Assembly: GCA_019648995.1 (NCBI GenBank)
Contig: BLXT01001848.1
Coordinates: 2,967,333-2,987,498 of the forward strand
Reading direction: 5' to 3'
Length of the DNA stretch: 20,166 nucleotides
DNA from: Plakobranchus ocellatus
Taxonomy: Eukaryota > Mollusca > Gastropoda > Plakobranchidae
Numbering within the stretch: position 1 is the stretch's first letter; each line of letters opens with the position of its first letter. The position numbers and the translations under genes are program-made. Below, piece after piece: positions 1 to 9,721 of this stretch. The notes under the pieces are model-generated. The model saw nothing but the letters and a program-made list of their open reading frames with translations. It was not told the origin of the DNA and made no database searches.

Positions 1-97
1 CTATAAGTGTTACTATCTCACTGATGGATTCAGAAACATGAAATTGTTCCGGTTTCAATCGCTTACAATTGTCAAAATCTCCTGCCCCTCATTAATA

Positions 98-98
98 T

Positions 99-172
<74 letters not shown>
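98..172. repeat. (ATA)n trinucleotide microsatellite
   Basis: An almost pure TAA/ATA repeat of about 25 units. It passes through a short interrupted AAC/AAT stretch (173-203) into the AAG tract that follows. Read in the minus direction it creates a false open frame of tyrosines, so it should not be taken as coding. Confidence 0.97.
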
Positions 173-178
<6 letters not shown>

Positions 179-203
179 CAACAATAACAATAATGATAAA
201 GAC

Positions 204-245
204 AAGAAGAAGAAGAAGAAGAAGAAGAAGAAGAAGAAGAAGAAG

Positions 246-275
<30 letters not shown>
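204..275. repeat. (AAG)n trinucleotide microsatellite
   Basis: Twenty-four uninterrupted AAG units, purine-only on the + strand. Its minus-strand translation is a run of serines, which together with the neighbouring ATA tract gives a spurious 91-codon frame over 55-330. Pure purine/pyrimidine mirror repeats of this kind can form triplex structures, which is general knowledge and not shown here. Confidence 0.97.
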
Positions 276-276
<1 letters not shown>

Positions 277-1002
277 TAAAATAGTCTGCATGTAAAAAAA
301 GATTATCAGCAAAAAAAGATCACATAACATTACTTATCATCACCATGAAAATCAAGAATCTCCTTTTTGTAGAAATCAATTTTGAAAGAAAAAAAAACAT
401 ACGATGAGATTAGACCTAGTAAACAATGCCTTCATAAAAATGTGCAACTTTAGTCTAGCATAAACAAATATTAGAGAAATTAAAAGAAAAAAAAAAGATG
501 GCAATAAATAGCGCTTTGAGTTGTCTTACCTTACCTAAGCTAGGAGTACTGAGGCATAAGACACACAATAATGACGTTTGATAATTATGTACACAAAAAA
601 GTTTGAAGGCGGAGATTATGTAGTGACTAAAGATTTTTAAAAAATTTCGCTGAGATCTTTTTGTCGCAGGATCTAGCCAGCTACCGACCCTAATTGCTTG
701 GAGGCTCAAAGAACTTTACTTTAGATATTTTAGAAATATAACAGTTGATTTGGCAGTCAGGAACAAAACACTTGGGACTTAGATTTTAACTTGGAAAGGT
801 ACTGGGAGGTTCAACAATTTCTCCTTATCAAGCTTAGACTCCACTCAAGGATATGATTTTTCTTTTCAACGTTTTTTAAAGCTTTCTTTGCGGCTTTCTT
901 CTCTTCAACAAAACATGTTTGGCGGCACAAATTTAAAAAAAGTATGAAAAATCATGCGATGCCAGGGACAAATCTAGTGACTCTGGCATTTCTATGTTAT
1001 TC
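276..1002. other. AT-rich DNA without recognisable feature
   Basis: I see no gene, RNA or element here. The open frame on the minus strand at 455-709 has no recognisable motif and a low-complexity tail, and I do not support it as coding. Confidence 0.6.
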
Positions 1003-1038
1003 TGTGTGTGTGTGTGTGTATGCATGTGTGTGTGTGTG
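1003..1038. repeat. (TG)n dinucleotide microsatellite, interrupted
   Basis: Two TG runs separated by a short TATGCA interruption. Confidence 0.93.
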
Positions 1039-2263
1039 AGTGGGTGAAACTATTTTAAATCATAAGCGACTTCTCAAGATAACACAGTCTTTAAGTAAAT
1101 ATGGACCTCGTGATTTTTAAACTCAGCAAGGGCTTAATGTGCTCAGCTCATGTCTCAAATGACAGCAGTCATCGGATTTCATTGATTATGCTTGTTTTGG
1201 GTGAATAGAGTCTGGAGAGACAGAGCAGAAATTTGGGACCAATCGATATGCACGAGGAACGTCTATAGGATTTGCCTACGGAATGGATTTGACTTTATAA
1301 TGAATATTCCACGTACCATTTACTTAAGTTTGTGATTAAATAAACATGCCTCACATCTATTTCCACTGTCAAAATTCTGAAGCTATCTTAGGTTCAAAGC
1401 TTTGCTTTTTTAAACATCTGCTGCGGTCTTGCAGGTTTTTGTAAATTCAAGCAAAGTTTCTACGTCCTGTTTCTATTTTCTGCCTTTTCTTGCTCTTCTC
1501 TTCGCTTCTTTCCTTCTATGTTTACACGATACTCTATCCATGGGCAGCAGCCACAATTAAAACTCGTCCACCCACACCCCTGTTATTAAAAAAGAAAAAA
1601 AAAAGTTAAACACATCTCCGATTTAAGATTTATATTTTCTAAGGCAGATGTAATTGTCCCGTAATACAACCCTTTTTATAGACTTCTTGACTCTTTCGCC
1701 CATCTCTGTCTTTGCTAATATATTTTACAAGGCCATTAAGGTTTTATACAGACCTTGCCTCTGGCATTGCTTTTTCATGAAAGCTAACGATACAGTTAGG
1801 TGGATTTACGAAATAAAATTTCTAAAAAAAAAAAATGGTTTTGGATATGTCTCGATGTCCCTTTTTTTAATATCGTAGTATGGATCCTTCATGAATTTTT
1901 CTCGCTTTAGGGAGCGCTTTTCTGAGCTCATTATTCGTTTTTTTCATGTAAGAACTATGTGGAAAAGAGTAGCGGTAGAGCGTTTAGTTTTATGCTATTT
2001 TGTTTGAATTCGAAAATGAAGAGCTCGATAGATACATAATATATTTAATTCTTTATTTGCCGGGAGCGAAATGCTTTCTTTTTTACTCTTTTAAGCCATA
2101 ATTCATCAAAGTTATAGATCTTGCAATGATTAAAATGTCAATAGACCTTTTGGTATTTAATGCTTTCTTTTCAATTATTAGTAAATTCTTAATATTTTAA
2201 GAGGCAAGTTTAAAGAAAAAAGTAAAACAGGGTCAAATTTAGCAATTATGAGGTAAAGAAAAA
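1039..2263. other. AT-rich DNA without recognisable feature
   Basis: The stretch holds homopolymer A and T runs (for example near 1590-1605 and 1825-1835) and no open frame with a recognisable motif. The 74-codon frame at 1654-1878 starts on a non-ATG codon and shows no family resemblance. Confidence 0.55.
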
Positions 2264-2527
2264 GAAAACAGTTGCCAATTAGAAGTTATGTATAACGGTA
2301 CTTGCAAAGAAAAACAAAGACAAATTTACATCAAAACCTTTCGAATTTATAATAGTCATGGCAATAAAAGGTAAAATAATAATGTCAATCACTATTTAAT
2401 TTTATTTCTACTTTTCTATACTGATGAAGCAATTTTTATAAAGTCGAAACGTTTTTTATGTAAATTTCATATCCCTTTTCTCTGTAAGTGCCGTTATGAA
2501 TATATTCTCTAGTTGGCAATTGTTTAC
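2264..2527. mobile_element. Palindromic (foldback) repeat element, possibly two inverted Penelope-like terminal sequences
   Basis: The left arm (about 2264-2353) and the reverse complement of the right arm (about 2433-2527) align over roughly 90 bases with about 75-80% identity by eye and a few small gaps. Shared landmarks in order are a GWAAACARTTGCCA-type outer end, TAACGGYACTT, AAATTTACAT and TTTCGAMTTTATAA. An AT-rich spacer of about 80 bases separates the arms. Such a structure fits a foldback or MITE-like element, or two copies of one terminal repeat inserted head to head. The right arm continues into CTGATGAAG...CGAAACGT, a signature of the hammerhead motifs carried by Penelope-like retroelements. 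That link is an inference. No transposase or reverse transcriptase is present inside. Confidence 0.6.
2421..2461 (+). other. Degenerate hammerhead-ribozyme-like core
   Basis: CTGATGA (2421-2427) and GAAAC (2446-2450) are spaced as in a minimal type I hammerhead. Stem III can be drawn as ACGT (2449-2452) against ATGT (2458-2461), with one G-T wobble and a five-T loop, leaving an A at 2462 at the expected cleavage position. Stem II does not pair well, since the bases next to the core are A and C, and I cannot draw a convincing stem I. The motif is therefore probably an inactive relic, or a chance resemblance inside the palindrome. Hammerheads of this compact type are known from Penelope-like elements, which is the reason to note it. 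Confidence 0.25.
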
Positions 2528-2615
2528 AGTTTCAGGCTTGAGGATAAATAGAAGACAAACAAAAGCTTTGCCACCAGGAAGTTACATAACATCTCTTTAT
2601 ACATCTCAACAGCCT

Positions 2616-2805
2616 AAGATATTTTGTCCTCAAAAACCAATGTACCTTAATGGGGGAACATACATTATTTAAAGACAAGTTTCCAAAGAGCAGAAAGTTA
2701 TTTTTTTAACAAGATATTTTGTCCTCAAGAACCAATGTACCTTAATGGGGGAACATACATTATTTAAAGACAAGTTTCCAAAGAGCAGAAAGTTATTTTT
2801 TTAAC
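2616..2805. repeat. Tandem duplication of a 95-base unit
   Basis: Unit 1 (2616-2710) and unit 2 (2711-2805) are identical except for one A/G difference (CAAAAACC against CAAGAACC). A five-base remnant of the unit (AAGAT, 2806-2810) follows. The near identity in otherwise decayed DNA points to a recent duplication, or to an assembly artefact. The unit has no open frame or recognisable motif. Confidence 0.95.
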
Positions 2806-2810
2806 AAGAT

Positions 2811-4165
2811 TCCCTACATATTTCTTTGGGTCCAGCATTTATCGAACCTCTACATTAACGTATTCAGAAAAAAAAAACAAAAAAAAAGTCAACTTTCCTC
2901 ATAAAAACCTGACGATGCCAAGTTTTCAACTGTAAAATTAATATGAGCAATCTTGTTCTTACCTTTAAAACTCAGCAAAACTGTATACATATATATATTG
3001 AAAATACCTCCCACACAACCAGCAAACAAAGTCCTGCTTAAAGGAAGAAACAAGCTTAGTTTAGCAAGATGTAACTGTTGTGACAAATCTCTTGTCAGAC
3101 AGTTTCAGTAACAACATAGTTTCATAATAAATTTTGGATTAATGGTAATAGTATAAAATATAGGTCATATCCTCGCGAAAAAAATTTAGTCTAAAAACAT
3201 CTCAAGGAACATTTATTTCAGGAAGAAAAGTAACAAGAAAACAGACGTAAAGAAGTACTATTTATGGATAATAAGGTTGAGCCTGTTTCAAAGTGGCATT
3301 CGTCTCGTCTGCTTCCGGGGCTGCTAGAGATATGTGAGAGATCGCTATCCATCCAACACGAGTTCTTCTTCTAATTTGTTGGTTTTAGAGAAGCTTTTGG
3401 GGATCAAGTTCTTTGTCTTCCAACTTCGTAGATTTAACGATTAATAAGTAGTCGAAGTAAAGAGATGAAATTAATAGTATCAATGTGGTTAAATGAAAAT
3501 CGATAGGCCAAATTTTTACTACATCTCAGATGTTTCTCCGAAGAAAATAAAACGAAGTGACTATTTTCCCGATCACTCCAATCCTTATTTTCCCGAAAGC
3601 GAAAAGAGATCCGTAAGATTCTGATGTGAATGTTTCTTTAATGCTAAAATGATTATTGAAGATTGTTGGCCAAGAAACGTTATCATTGTTCTCGAATATT
3701 TTATTATTATGCTTCCATAACATAAACTATTCATGGGTTTTTACTGCCATCATCTACGAACAATAAATAATCTTGTTGTGGTTTTTTTTTTTTGTTGTTC
3801 CCTCCCTTAAAAGTCGGTGTCTGTTTTTTTTTTAAGACAATGTTGAAATTGTCCGTATTATCTCAATCTATCCCTTTTGACTCACAGCCCCATGGCCAAC
3901 TTTTCTTACTAAACTCTATCTCTTGCTCTCTCTCTGTAAAGTGGAGCGTAGGGGAAAATAAGGTTGCACTCTTTTTCCGAACTTTCCTGAAAATAATGTC
4001 GGCCGAAATAAAAAAAAAAGTATGTTACAACAGATCTAAACTATAAAATAGGTTCGTCACCTCAGAGCTAACCTAAGCATTTTAGATTGAATTTTGACGT
4101 AACCGAAAAAGCTGATTTAAGTTCTAGCTTTAAGATAAATAAATAGTATCTATTGATCAAGAAAA
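2811..4165. other. AT-rich DNA without recognisable feature
   Basis: Nothing assignable. Minus-strand frames at 2889-3086 and 3526-3723 and the plus frame at 3792-4046 have no motif that I recognise, and they run through homopolymers. A pyrimidine-rich patch lies near 3910-3940. Confidence 0.5.
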
Positions 4166-4507
4166 ATGGGCACTGATCGTTTGCTACGGTGTAAAGCGTG
4201 TGGGGTTTTTTTGCGGACCGATCGTGACAATCACTTTTTGTTTCCGCTAGGCAGAACTTTGCTAGGCTACACAAAGCTTTTCACGAGATTTCCCGTCACA
4301 CCTTGGGACTCGAGCGCACTGACTGACGACGCTAGACTGAGTATGCACCAAAACACCCTACAGACTGCTAGAGGACCAATAAGCTTAATGCAACCAGGGG
4401 GAACTTTCAGCAATGTCATCTTTTTTCAATGGCCCTTATCTGGTTTGTCACGTCGTTTAGCCGAAATGGAGCTCAAATGTAAACAAAAGCCAGCCGAATT
4501 TCCATAG
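4166..4507 (+). other. Unassigned 113-codon open frame in a GC-richer patch
   Basis: An ATG-started open frame of 113 codons that stands out from its surroundings by higher GC. The start contains a CxxC pair (Cys9 and Cys12, in RCKACG) followed by a charged stretch. The rest is mixed and shows no domain, signal peptide or membrane segment that I recognise. It could be a host exon, a piece of an unrecognised transposable element, or chance. No clear splice sites frame it and no polyadenylation signal follows closely. I do not assign a function. Confidence 0.2.
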
Positions 4508-6977
4508 ATCTACACCTATAATCTTTACAGAGTTCGGAGTCTTAGAATTTCATTATAAACCCATAATTATTTAACATTTCAAAACTGCAAAAAGACTTTT
4601 AAAGTTAGTGATTTGGCTTTTTATATCTGAAGTTACATATGGGAGAATCGATTTCAATTAAGAAAGGCACAAGAACTGAAGTAAGGCACCCAAAACCCGC
4701 CTGGCGAGCTCAGATAAAAGTAAGCAACCATTCTTTTCACACAGAATCAGATGAATTTAACATCACAGTAAAATTTATCAAAAGCTTCTTTCAATAGAGT
4801 TTTCAATTTACTTCTATATCATGTTGGTGAAAAATGGCAAGTGAGAAAAAAGTGAGTATTTCAAAATTCACAACGAGAAAAATATATCGGCCGCAAAGAA
4901 GTGTAATCACTGACAAAGCCATACAATACATGTTCATGGCTCCTACATACTCATTTGCAATAATGAATGCGGTTAATCTCAAATATCTTTAGTCTCGATC
5001 GGACGACAAAAAGTGAAAAAAAACCTAAAATTTTCGAAAAAATAGCAAAATTTCAGCATTTTTAATCAAAATACCGACAATAAAACTAACTGTCCCGAAA
5101 AGCCATTAAATTTTCGTCTTAATTCACAAAAAATTGTTTACGAGATCGTCATGGTGTAAATTGAACCGACGAAAGAAAGCAACGACCTTACCGTTTCCTG
5201 GCTATTTCATTCTCGCTCTGAACCTGTACAGTGTATGCAATGGCTAATCTAGCCGACGATCAACTTGAGTAAACGATGCAGTCTTCTGCCCACTCACCAC
5301 TCATAATGGACACATTGATGAACAAAGCTTCACTAATAAATAAATTCACGCTTTTAGAATTATTAGTAAGTTACGGATATTTTTAGTCTAAATGTAACAC
5401 AAATAAACTGAGAACACAGTTGGATCTTATGGCCTTTGTTTACATCCAAGCCCCATTTCCGCGTTCATGCAATTGCGTCACAATCCAAGGTTGTGACTGA
5501 GGAAATATTCCAAAAAGCCTGTGGGTTTTTCCCCTTCAGTGAAATTGGCTTTTTATTTTACCAGAGTCATATCAAAATTAATTTTTGCTAAGCTCTTATT
5601 TAACTTGGAATTAACAGGGCCAGGTTTCCACTGAGCGAATACCTAACCTTATTCTAGCAGCCCCTTTTCCTTGTAAGAGGGAATTTAAATGGTACTTTGA
5701 CATTTCCAACAATTTTCCCTGTTATCATTTTTGAAGAGATCTGAGAGTCAATCTTTTAAATATAAACAGTAGTGCACAAATGTTTCTCTAAATTCAAAAC
5801 CCTATGAACTATTTCCTAGTCAATTACCTTTTCATCTCTTTTATGTTTTACAGGTTATGTCCTTTTATGCATAAAAAAGTAATGAAAACCACTTTATATA
5901 ATAAAAGAGTAAGACAGACTGACTGTTCTTTAAAGAGGGGATCTGAAACATTTTTGCGATGACTTAGGGTCGAGACAGAGTGGACTCACAATCATATTTT
6001 ACACTTCTATCACAATTCACCCTACTTCACTGTGGAACCAATGTGACGTGAAATCTCAAATAGAGTGAGTTCACTGACTCCTCTCACTAGCTGCGCCTCG
6101 TTCCGGCACTCATGGCGGTCCATTTCATTCTGGATGACTGCAGCATCTAGCACTCTCATTTTTGAAATAAGAGTTTAGCAGTACATCTTGCACTTTTTCT
6201 GTTTTCATTGATGTTGCCACACCTTCTCATTGTCTTCATCATTTTTATATCAGACACATGCATGCATTTGACATGCATAAATGGAAATTTTTTTTTCTTT
6301 CTGCCTGGAACCACAGGGACGGCTAAAGCCACTTTGCGCTATTATTGTTGTTGCTGTTCTTGTTGTATTTATTGTTCTTTTTTTTTCTCCGGTGTGATCT
6401 TGTTCCTGACCATCTTGATTGTCAGCTAAACTGCCTGAAAATGTGGCATACTGAGGCTTTCGGCAAGTAACCTTCCTTGTCTTCAGAAATGTTGCTGATG
6501 GTCGACCTAACCACAAGGAAAGATATAAAAAATGATATAACGACATATCGATACCATTTACAGACTAATCCACCAAATGATCAGGATTTTAAGGATATAA
6601 TATTCTTGTAGCTCATTTTGAAATAATCTCGCTGACCGTTACACCTCTTGCGCACAGTTTCGGCAGTTATGAAAAAACAAACAAATTGAAATTAAAATTT
6701 CTACAATAATTGATATTAAAACTTACCTGTGTATTTTTGGTAGGACCTACATTTTGCATATCAACAAATGTTAAAACTGATACGTATAAAAATATCATAA
6801 TCACTTTTGTCTCAAACTTATTTCATTTTTAAACGGTGTCTTGTCCAGTGAGAGTGTCCACCCACATTGCCATTTCTTTTCCTTGCAAAGAATGAGCATG
6901 ATTCGGCGAATAATCTGCAAAACTTGTGAATCTATATGGATGGTTCTTTAACTGGCTGTAATGCGAACACCAGATGC
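4508..6977. other. AT-rich DNA without recognisable feature
   Basis: No supported gene or element. Overlapping frames at 6208-6429 (+) and 6250-6546 (-) cross a TTG/TGT-rich simple stretch (about 6340-6385) and have no recognisable motif. A GC-richer patch at about 5160-5290 contains a GTAAGG donor-like string on the minus strand without a matching coding exon. Confidence 0.5.
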
Positions 6978-7101
6978 ATTGAGATATTCAATGACTTCTG
7001 CGAGCGATTTCAATTCCTTATATGTTTAGGTGCATTGGATGGCAAACACATCCATCTGAAAAAAAAAAAAGAACCAAGTGACGGCTGGCTGAAATATTAT
7101 A
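6978..7101 (+). pseudogene. PIF/Harbinger (HARBI1-like) transposase fragment
   Basis: The translated fragment carries CLGALDGKHI followed by a basic stretch and a YY pair. This is the hallmark around the first catalytic aspartate of the DDE_4 nuclease of Harbinger transposases (typically W/F-x-FPNC-(I/L)GA-(I/L)DGKH, then proline, serine/glycine and YYNYK). The catalytic Asp codon is GAT at 7038-7040. The preceding IFNDFCERFQF also fits the usual region before that motif. After a 12-base A run and the tyrosine pair, the frame enters GT-rich low-complexity sequence. The second Asp, the Glu and the C-terminal region are not found, and no terminal inverted repeats are visible. It is a dead fragment of about 40 codons from a protein that is normally several hundred residues long. 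Confidence 0.72.
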
Positions 7102-7413
7102 CGCGCGCGTGTGTAAGTGTGGGTGTATGGGTGTCTGTAGTTGTCTTGATTTGCGTCAGGGACTAAGAGACTTGGAAATTGCTCTATGTCTTCATTCATG
7201 GCAAGTTACGTGGAGTGTTGCTGCCTCCACAAATTATAATCTAGTTCATGTACATCTAAAATAGTCGCCAACTTAAGGTTCTGATTTATTTTCGGACAGG
7301 CAAGAAGATCCGCAATGTTCTCAGAGCAATGATCAGAGTTACAGTGTCAGTGGTTTCCTCCAAGGCAGACTTCACTCTTATTCCACACCTGAACATAAGT
7401 TAATCCTCATTTC

Positions 7414-7972
7414 GATAAACTGCTAAACAAACTCATTACATCTTTTCCAGAAGCGGAATTGTTTATTAAACTCTCTGACTCTTAACACAGACCGGCTAAC
7501 ACTGAATTGATGGTGTGCCGCACAGTTAATAGTGAAGTTTAGAGTTTGCTCTCTTCAAGGGCCCAAAAACATGATACGCAAAACAAAACTACTCAGAGAG
7601 CTTATCCAAAAGGAATGTTTTCCACTTATTGCGGCCTCCCATAAATGTAACTGCCCAACAGTTAGGGCTCTGCTCATGGACTCCCTCATGCTTTTTGGGA
7701 ATACTAACATGAACTTTAATGTCTTTCTTAGAGCAGGAATGAAGCCTTAAATGAGGGCAGCTGTGTCTACTTTCCTGTTTGGCGATGGTATAGAGGGGAC
7801 CACTAAGAAACTGGGGGGAAAAAAGCAAAATGGAGCGAGCAGATGAGCGGTCCTTTGCCAAGCTTTACAGGCAAGCCGTATTCTCGACCTACAATTGTCA
7901 GAGCCGATATTGCCGTATGTCAGGAACTGGGCACTTTAAACAGAAATTCAATAATTTTTTAGGATCCGGGGG
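7414..7972 (+). pseudogene. DIRS-type gag-like region, degraded
   Basis: Pieces in several frames resemble the capsid-like first ORF of DIRS-type elements. The first is a lysine/leucine segment (7414-7480), then RPANTE (from about 7489), a frame shift, KGMF/FPLIAA (about 7605-7640), VRALLMDSLMLFGN (about 7660-7704), and MKP followed by a stop at 7748-7750. Next come FLFGD (7772-7786) and TTKKLG, and after another shift a basic RQ-rich tail around 7850-7940. The usual family order is W-S-L-L, a KG-x-x-P-L segment, an A-L-x-L-L-G-x-x-N segment, LFGD, and a basic glycine-rich tail, and the order seen here matches it. At least two stops and several frameshifts make it non-functional. The longest continuous frame covers only 72 codons (7532-7750). 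Confidence 0.65.
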
Positions 7973-7974
7973 GT

Positions 7975-9590
7975 GTGGAAATCAATGACAGAATCAGCGT
8001 CAGTATGCCCAGTCCCACACCCAAATATCAGGGCAAACAGTTCAGCAACACCAGAAAAAAACCCTCACAAGATAATGAAAAGGTAAATTTTGGTGGCAGA
8101 ATTAGACATTTTGTTGATAAAGGCAAAGAAATTACCTATGATCCTCTGGTTGTAGATAAGATTTCAGGCGTGACTATCGATTTAAACGATTGCCCTTGTC
8201 AGGCGAGAACTCCTCTTCCTTGCAAATTTGAAGAAAATGGCAGGCCTCTGATTTCCTCATAAATTTGCGAGTTTTACGTTAAGAGCACTAGCCTCACCTA
8301 ATCAAATTGTTACATTTTTCACAGATGGAAGAAATTAGGTAAAATTAGGATTATAGCTTATTTAGCGAAAGTTAATCAAGATGTCGTGAAATTAAAATTC
8401 AGATAAGAAAATCTTCAATCTGTTTTAGAATTGGTTCGACCAGGCTAGTTTATGTGCAGTGGCATACTTTTGCGTTGGTGTTAATGACAACCCTAGAAAA
8501 CATCTACGTTTTTTTCTGGGAACGCTACTTCTGGCAATTTACTTGCTTTTCTGAAGGAATAGGTTGCTTCCCAAGATTATATACAAAGAGGGACATCAGT
8601 CTCCTTTATGAATAAAGCATGCGTTTATTGATGACATTATCATTTCAGTCCTACTTTTTTTCTATGTCTGGAAAACACAAACACCACTATGGCCCTAACT
8701 GAGGATCTCGGTTTTGTAAATAACAATGACAAATCAGTTCTTAGGCCTTCTCAAAATATCGAACATTTGGGTCTCCAGATCGATTCGGTTTCTATGACTA
8801 AATTTGATTGACAGATGTTTGGAATGTAAGCAGACCAAGTGGTTAGCAGTTGCATCAGATACTTAGCTAGTATTGTAGGGTCTATGTTGTCCTACACTCC
8901 GGGGGTTGAGAATGCAAACTACATTATAGAGCATTAAAGGATTGCAAAAATCAGGCGTTGGCTAAGTCGGTTTAGCTTCAACAATAGTATGTCATTTAAC
9001 CCTTCTGCTTTAAAATGATATTGATTGGTGGATCGAAAATATTCAAAATGAATGTCCTCAGCTTATCCCTGAAGAACCGGATGTAGTTATCTCTACAGAC
9101 AGAGATATTTAACATAATATTTAGTCGCCAAGGGTGCTGTCAGAGAAAATGTTAGAACAGGGGGGAATTGGAATACAGAAAAACAGAATCTCCAAATTAA
9201 CACTTTTGAAATGAAATCTGTAATGCTGGGATAGCAAGCTTTATGTCATGATGTAAACTCTTCTCACAATAGAATTAAAACGGACAATACTACATGTATG
9301 GCATAATATAAATCATAAAGAGGGATGCAAGTCTACTAGTTGCAATGCATTGGCCAAGGAAATCTGGTCGTGGGCTCTAGGTAGGAACAACTATTTTTCT
9401 GGGAATGTTTACCTGGTGCTCTCAAAACTGAAGCCGATTTTGAATCGCTACACCAGGATCAGAACACAGAATGGTTAATTAGTAGTGACGCTCTTCAAAA
9501 AATCTTAAAGTGTGTTGCTCTTCACCTATCCATTGATTTATTTGTATTTATACTTAATTTTAAGTTTACTTAAACAGACGTAGCCACTTG
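7975..9590 (+). pseudogene. DIRS-type pol: reverse transcriptase and RNase H, degraded
   Basis: The first part (7975-8262, 95 codons) contains GRIRHFVDKGKEIT, like the segment that precedes the RT domain in DIRS pol. RT landmarks follow: an AYFCVGVN segment (8462-8485) matching the first catalytic-Asp region although that Asp is changed, HLRFF, then a +1 shift in a T run (8509-8515). WQFTC and FPRLYTK come next, and the catalytic FIDDIII with its Asp pair at 8630-8635. An EHLGLQIDSV segment (about 8761-8790) and LHYRAL (about 8919-8937) follow. RNase H landmarks are DIDWWIENI (from 9017), VISTD (to 9100, a candidate first catalytic Asp), a GAVRxNVRTGGNW segment (about 9131-9172), KTDNTT (about 9279-9296) and EADFES (about 9430-9450), with DLF near 9536. 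Many stops interrupt all frames. The tyrosine recombinase expected downstream is absent. Confidence 0.8.
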
Positions 9591-9721
9591 CGATGTGATG
9601 TGATCGTTAAGTGTGTATTTGTTAAAACTTATAAATAGTCCTTGTATTCTTTCCTTATGAGAAGGAATTAGAAATAAATTGCTCTTAAAGGAAGAGAATG
9701 CTGACTTCTTTAAACATTTAC
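9591..9721. other. Short unassigned link between retroelement relic and polypyrimidine tract
   Basis: Sequence with no recognisable motif. It may hold the ragged 3' end of the DIRS relic. Confidence 0.4.

Larger units (their letters stand above)
7414..9590 (+). mobile_element. DIRS-type retrotransposon relic (gag-like plus RT/RNase H)
   Basis: Gag-like, reverse-transcriptase and RNase H regions follow each other in the order usual for DIRS elements, all on the + strand, and all broken by stops and frameshifts. DIRS elements normally carry a tyrosine recombinase instead of an integrase, plus split direct or inverted terminal repeats. I find neither here. The relic fades out at about 9590, shortly before the polypyrimidine tract, so its 3' part is probably lost. 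The family assignment rests on short motif matches in three frames and not on an alignment. Confidence 0.75.

Noticed and set aside
55-330. Minus-strand 91-codon frame with serine and tyrosine runs
   Set aside because: It is only the translation of the (ATA)n and (AAG)n microsatellites.
2421-2470. Active hammerhead ribozyme
   Set aside because: The core strands are present but stem II does not pair next to the core and no stem I can be drawn. It is kept only as a degenerate motif.
5160-5290. Minus-strand host exon with a GTAAGG splice donor
   Set aside because: A donor-like string alone is expected by chance. There is no coding frame, acceptor or start context to support it.
6078-6210. Minus-strand 43-codon frame starting near 6161
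   Set aside because: Short, no recognisable motif, stop codon directly upstream, and no splice support.
6250-6546. Minus-strand 98-codon frame
   Set aside because: It overlaps a TTG-rich simple stretch and an opposite-strand frame, and shows no family resemblance.
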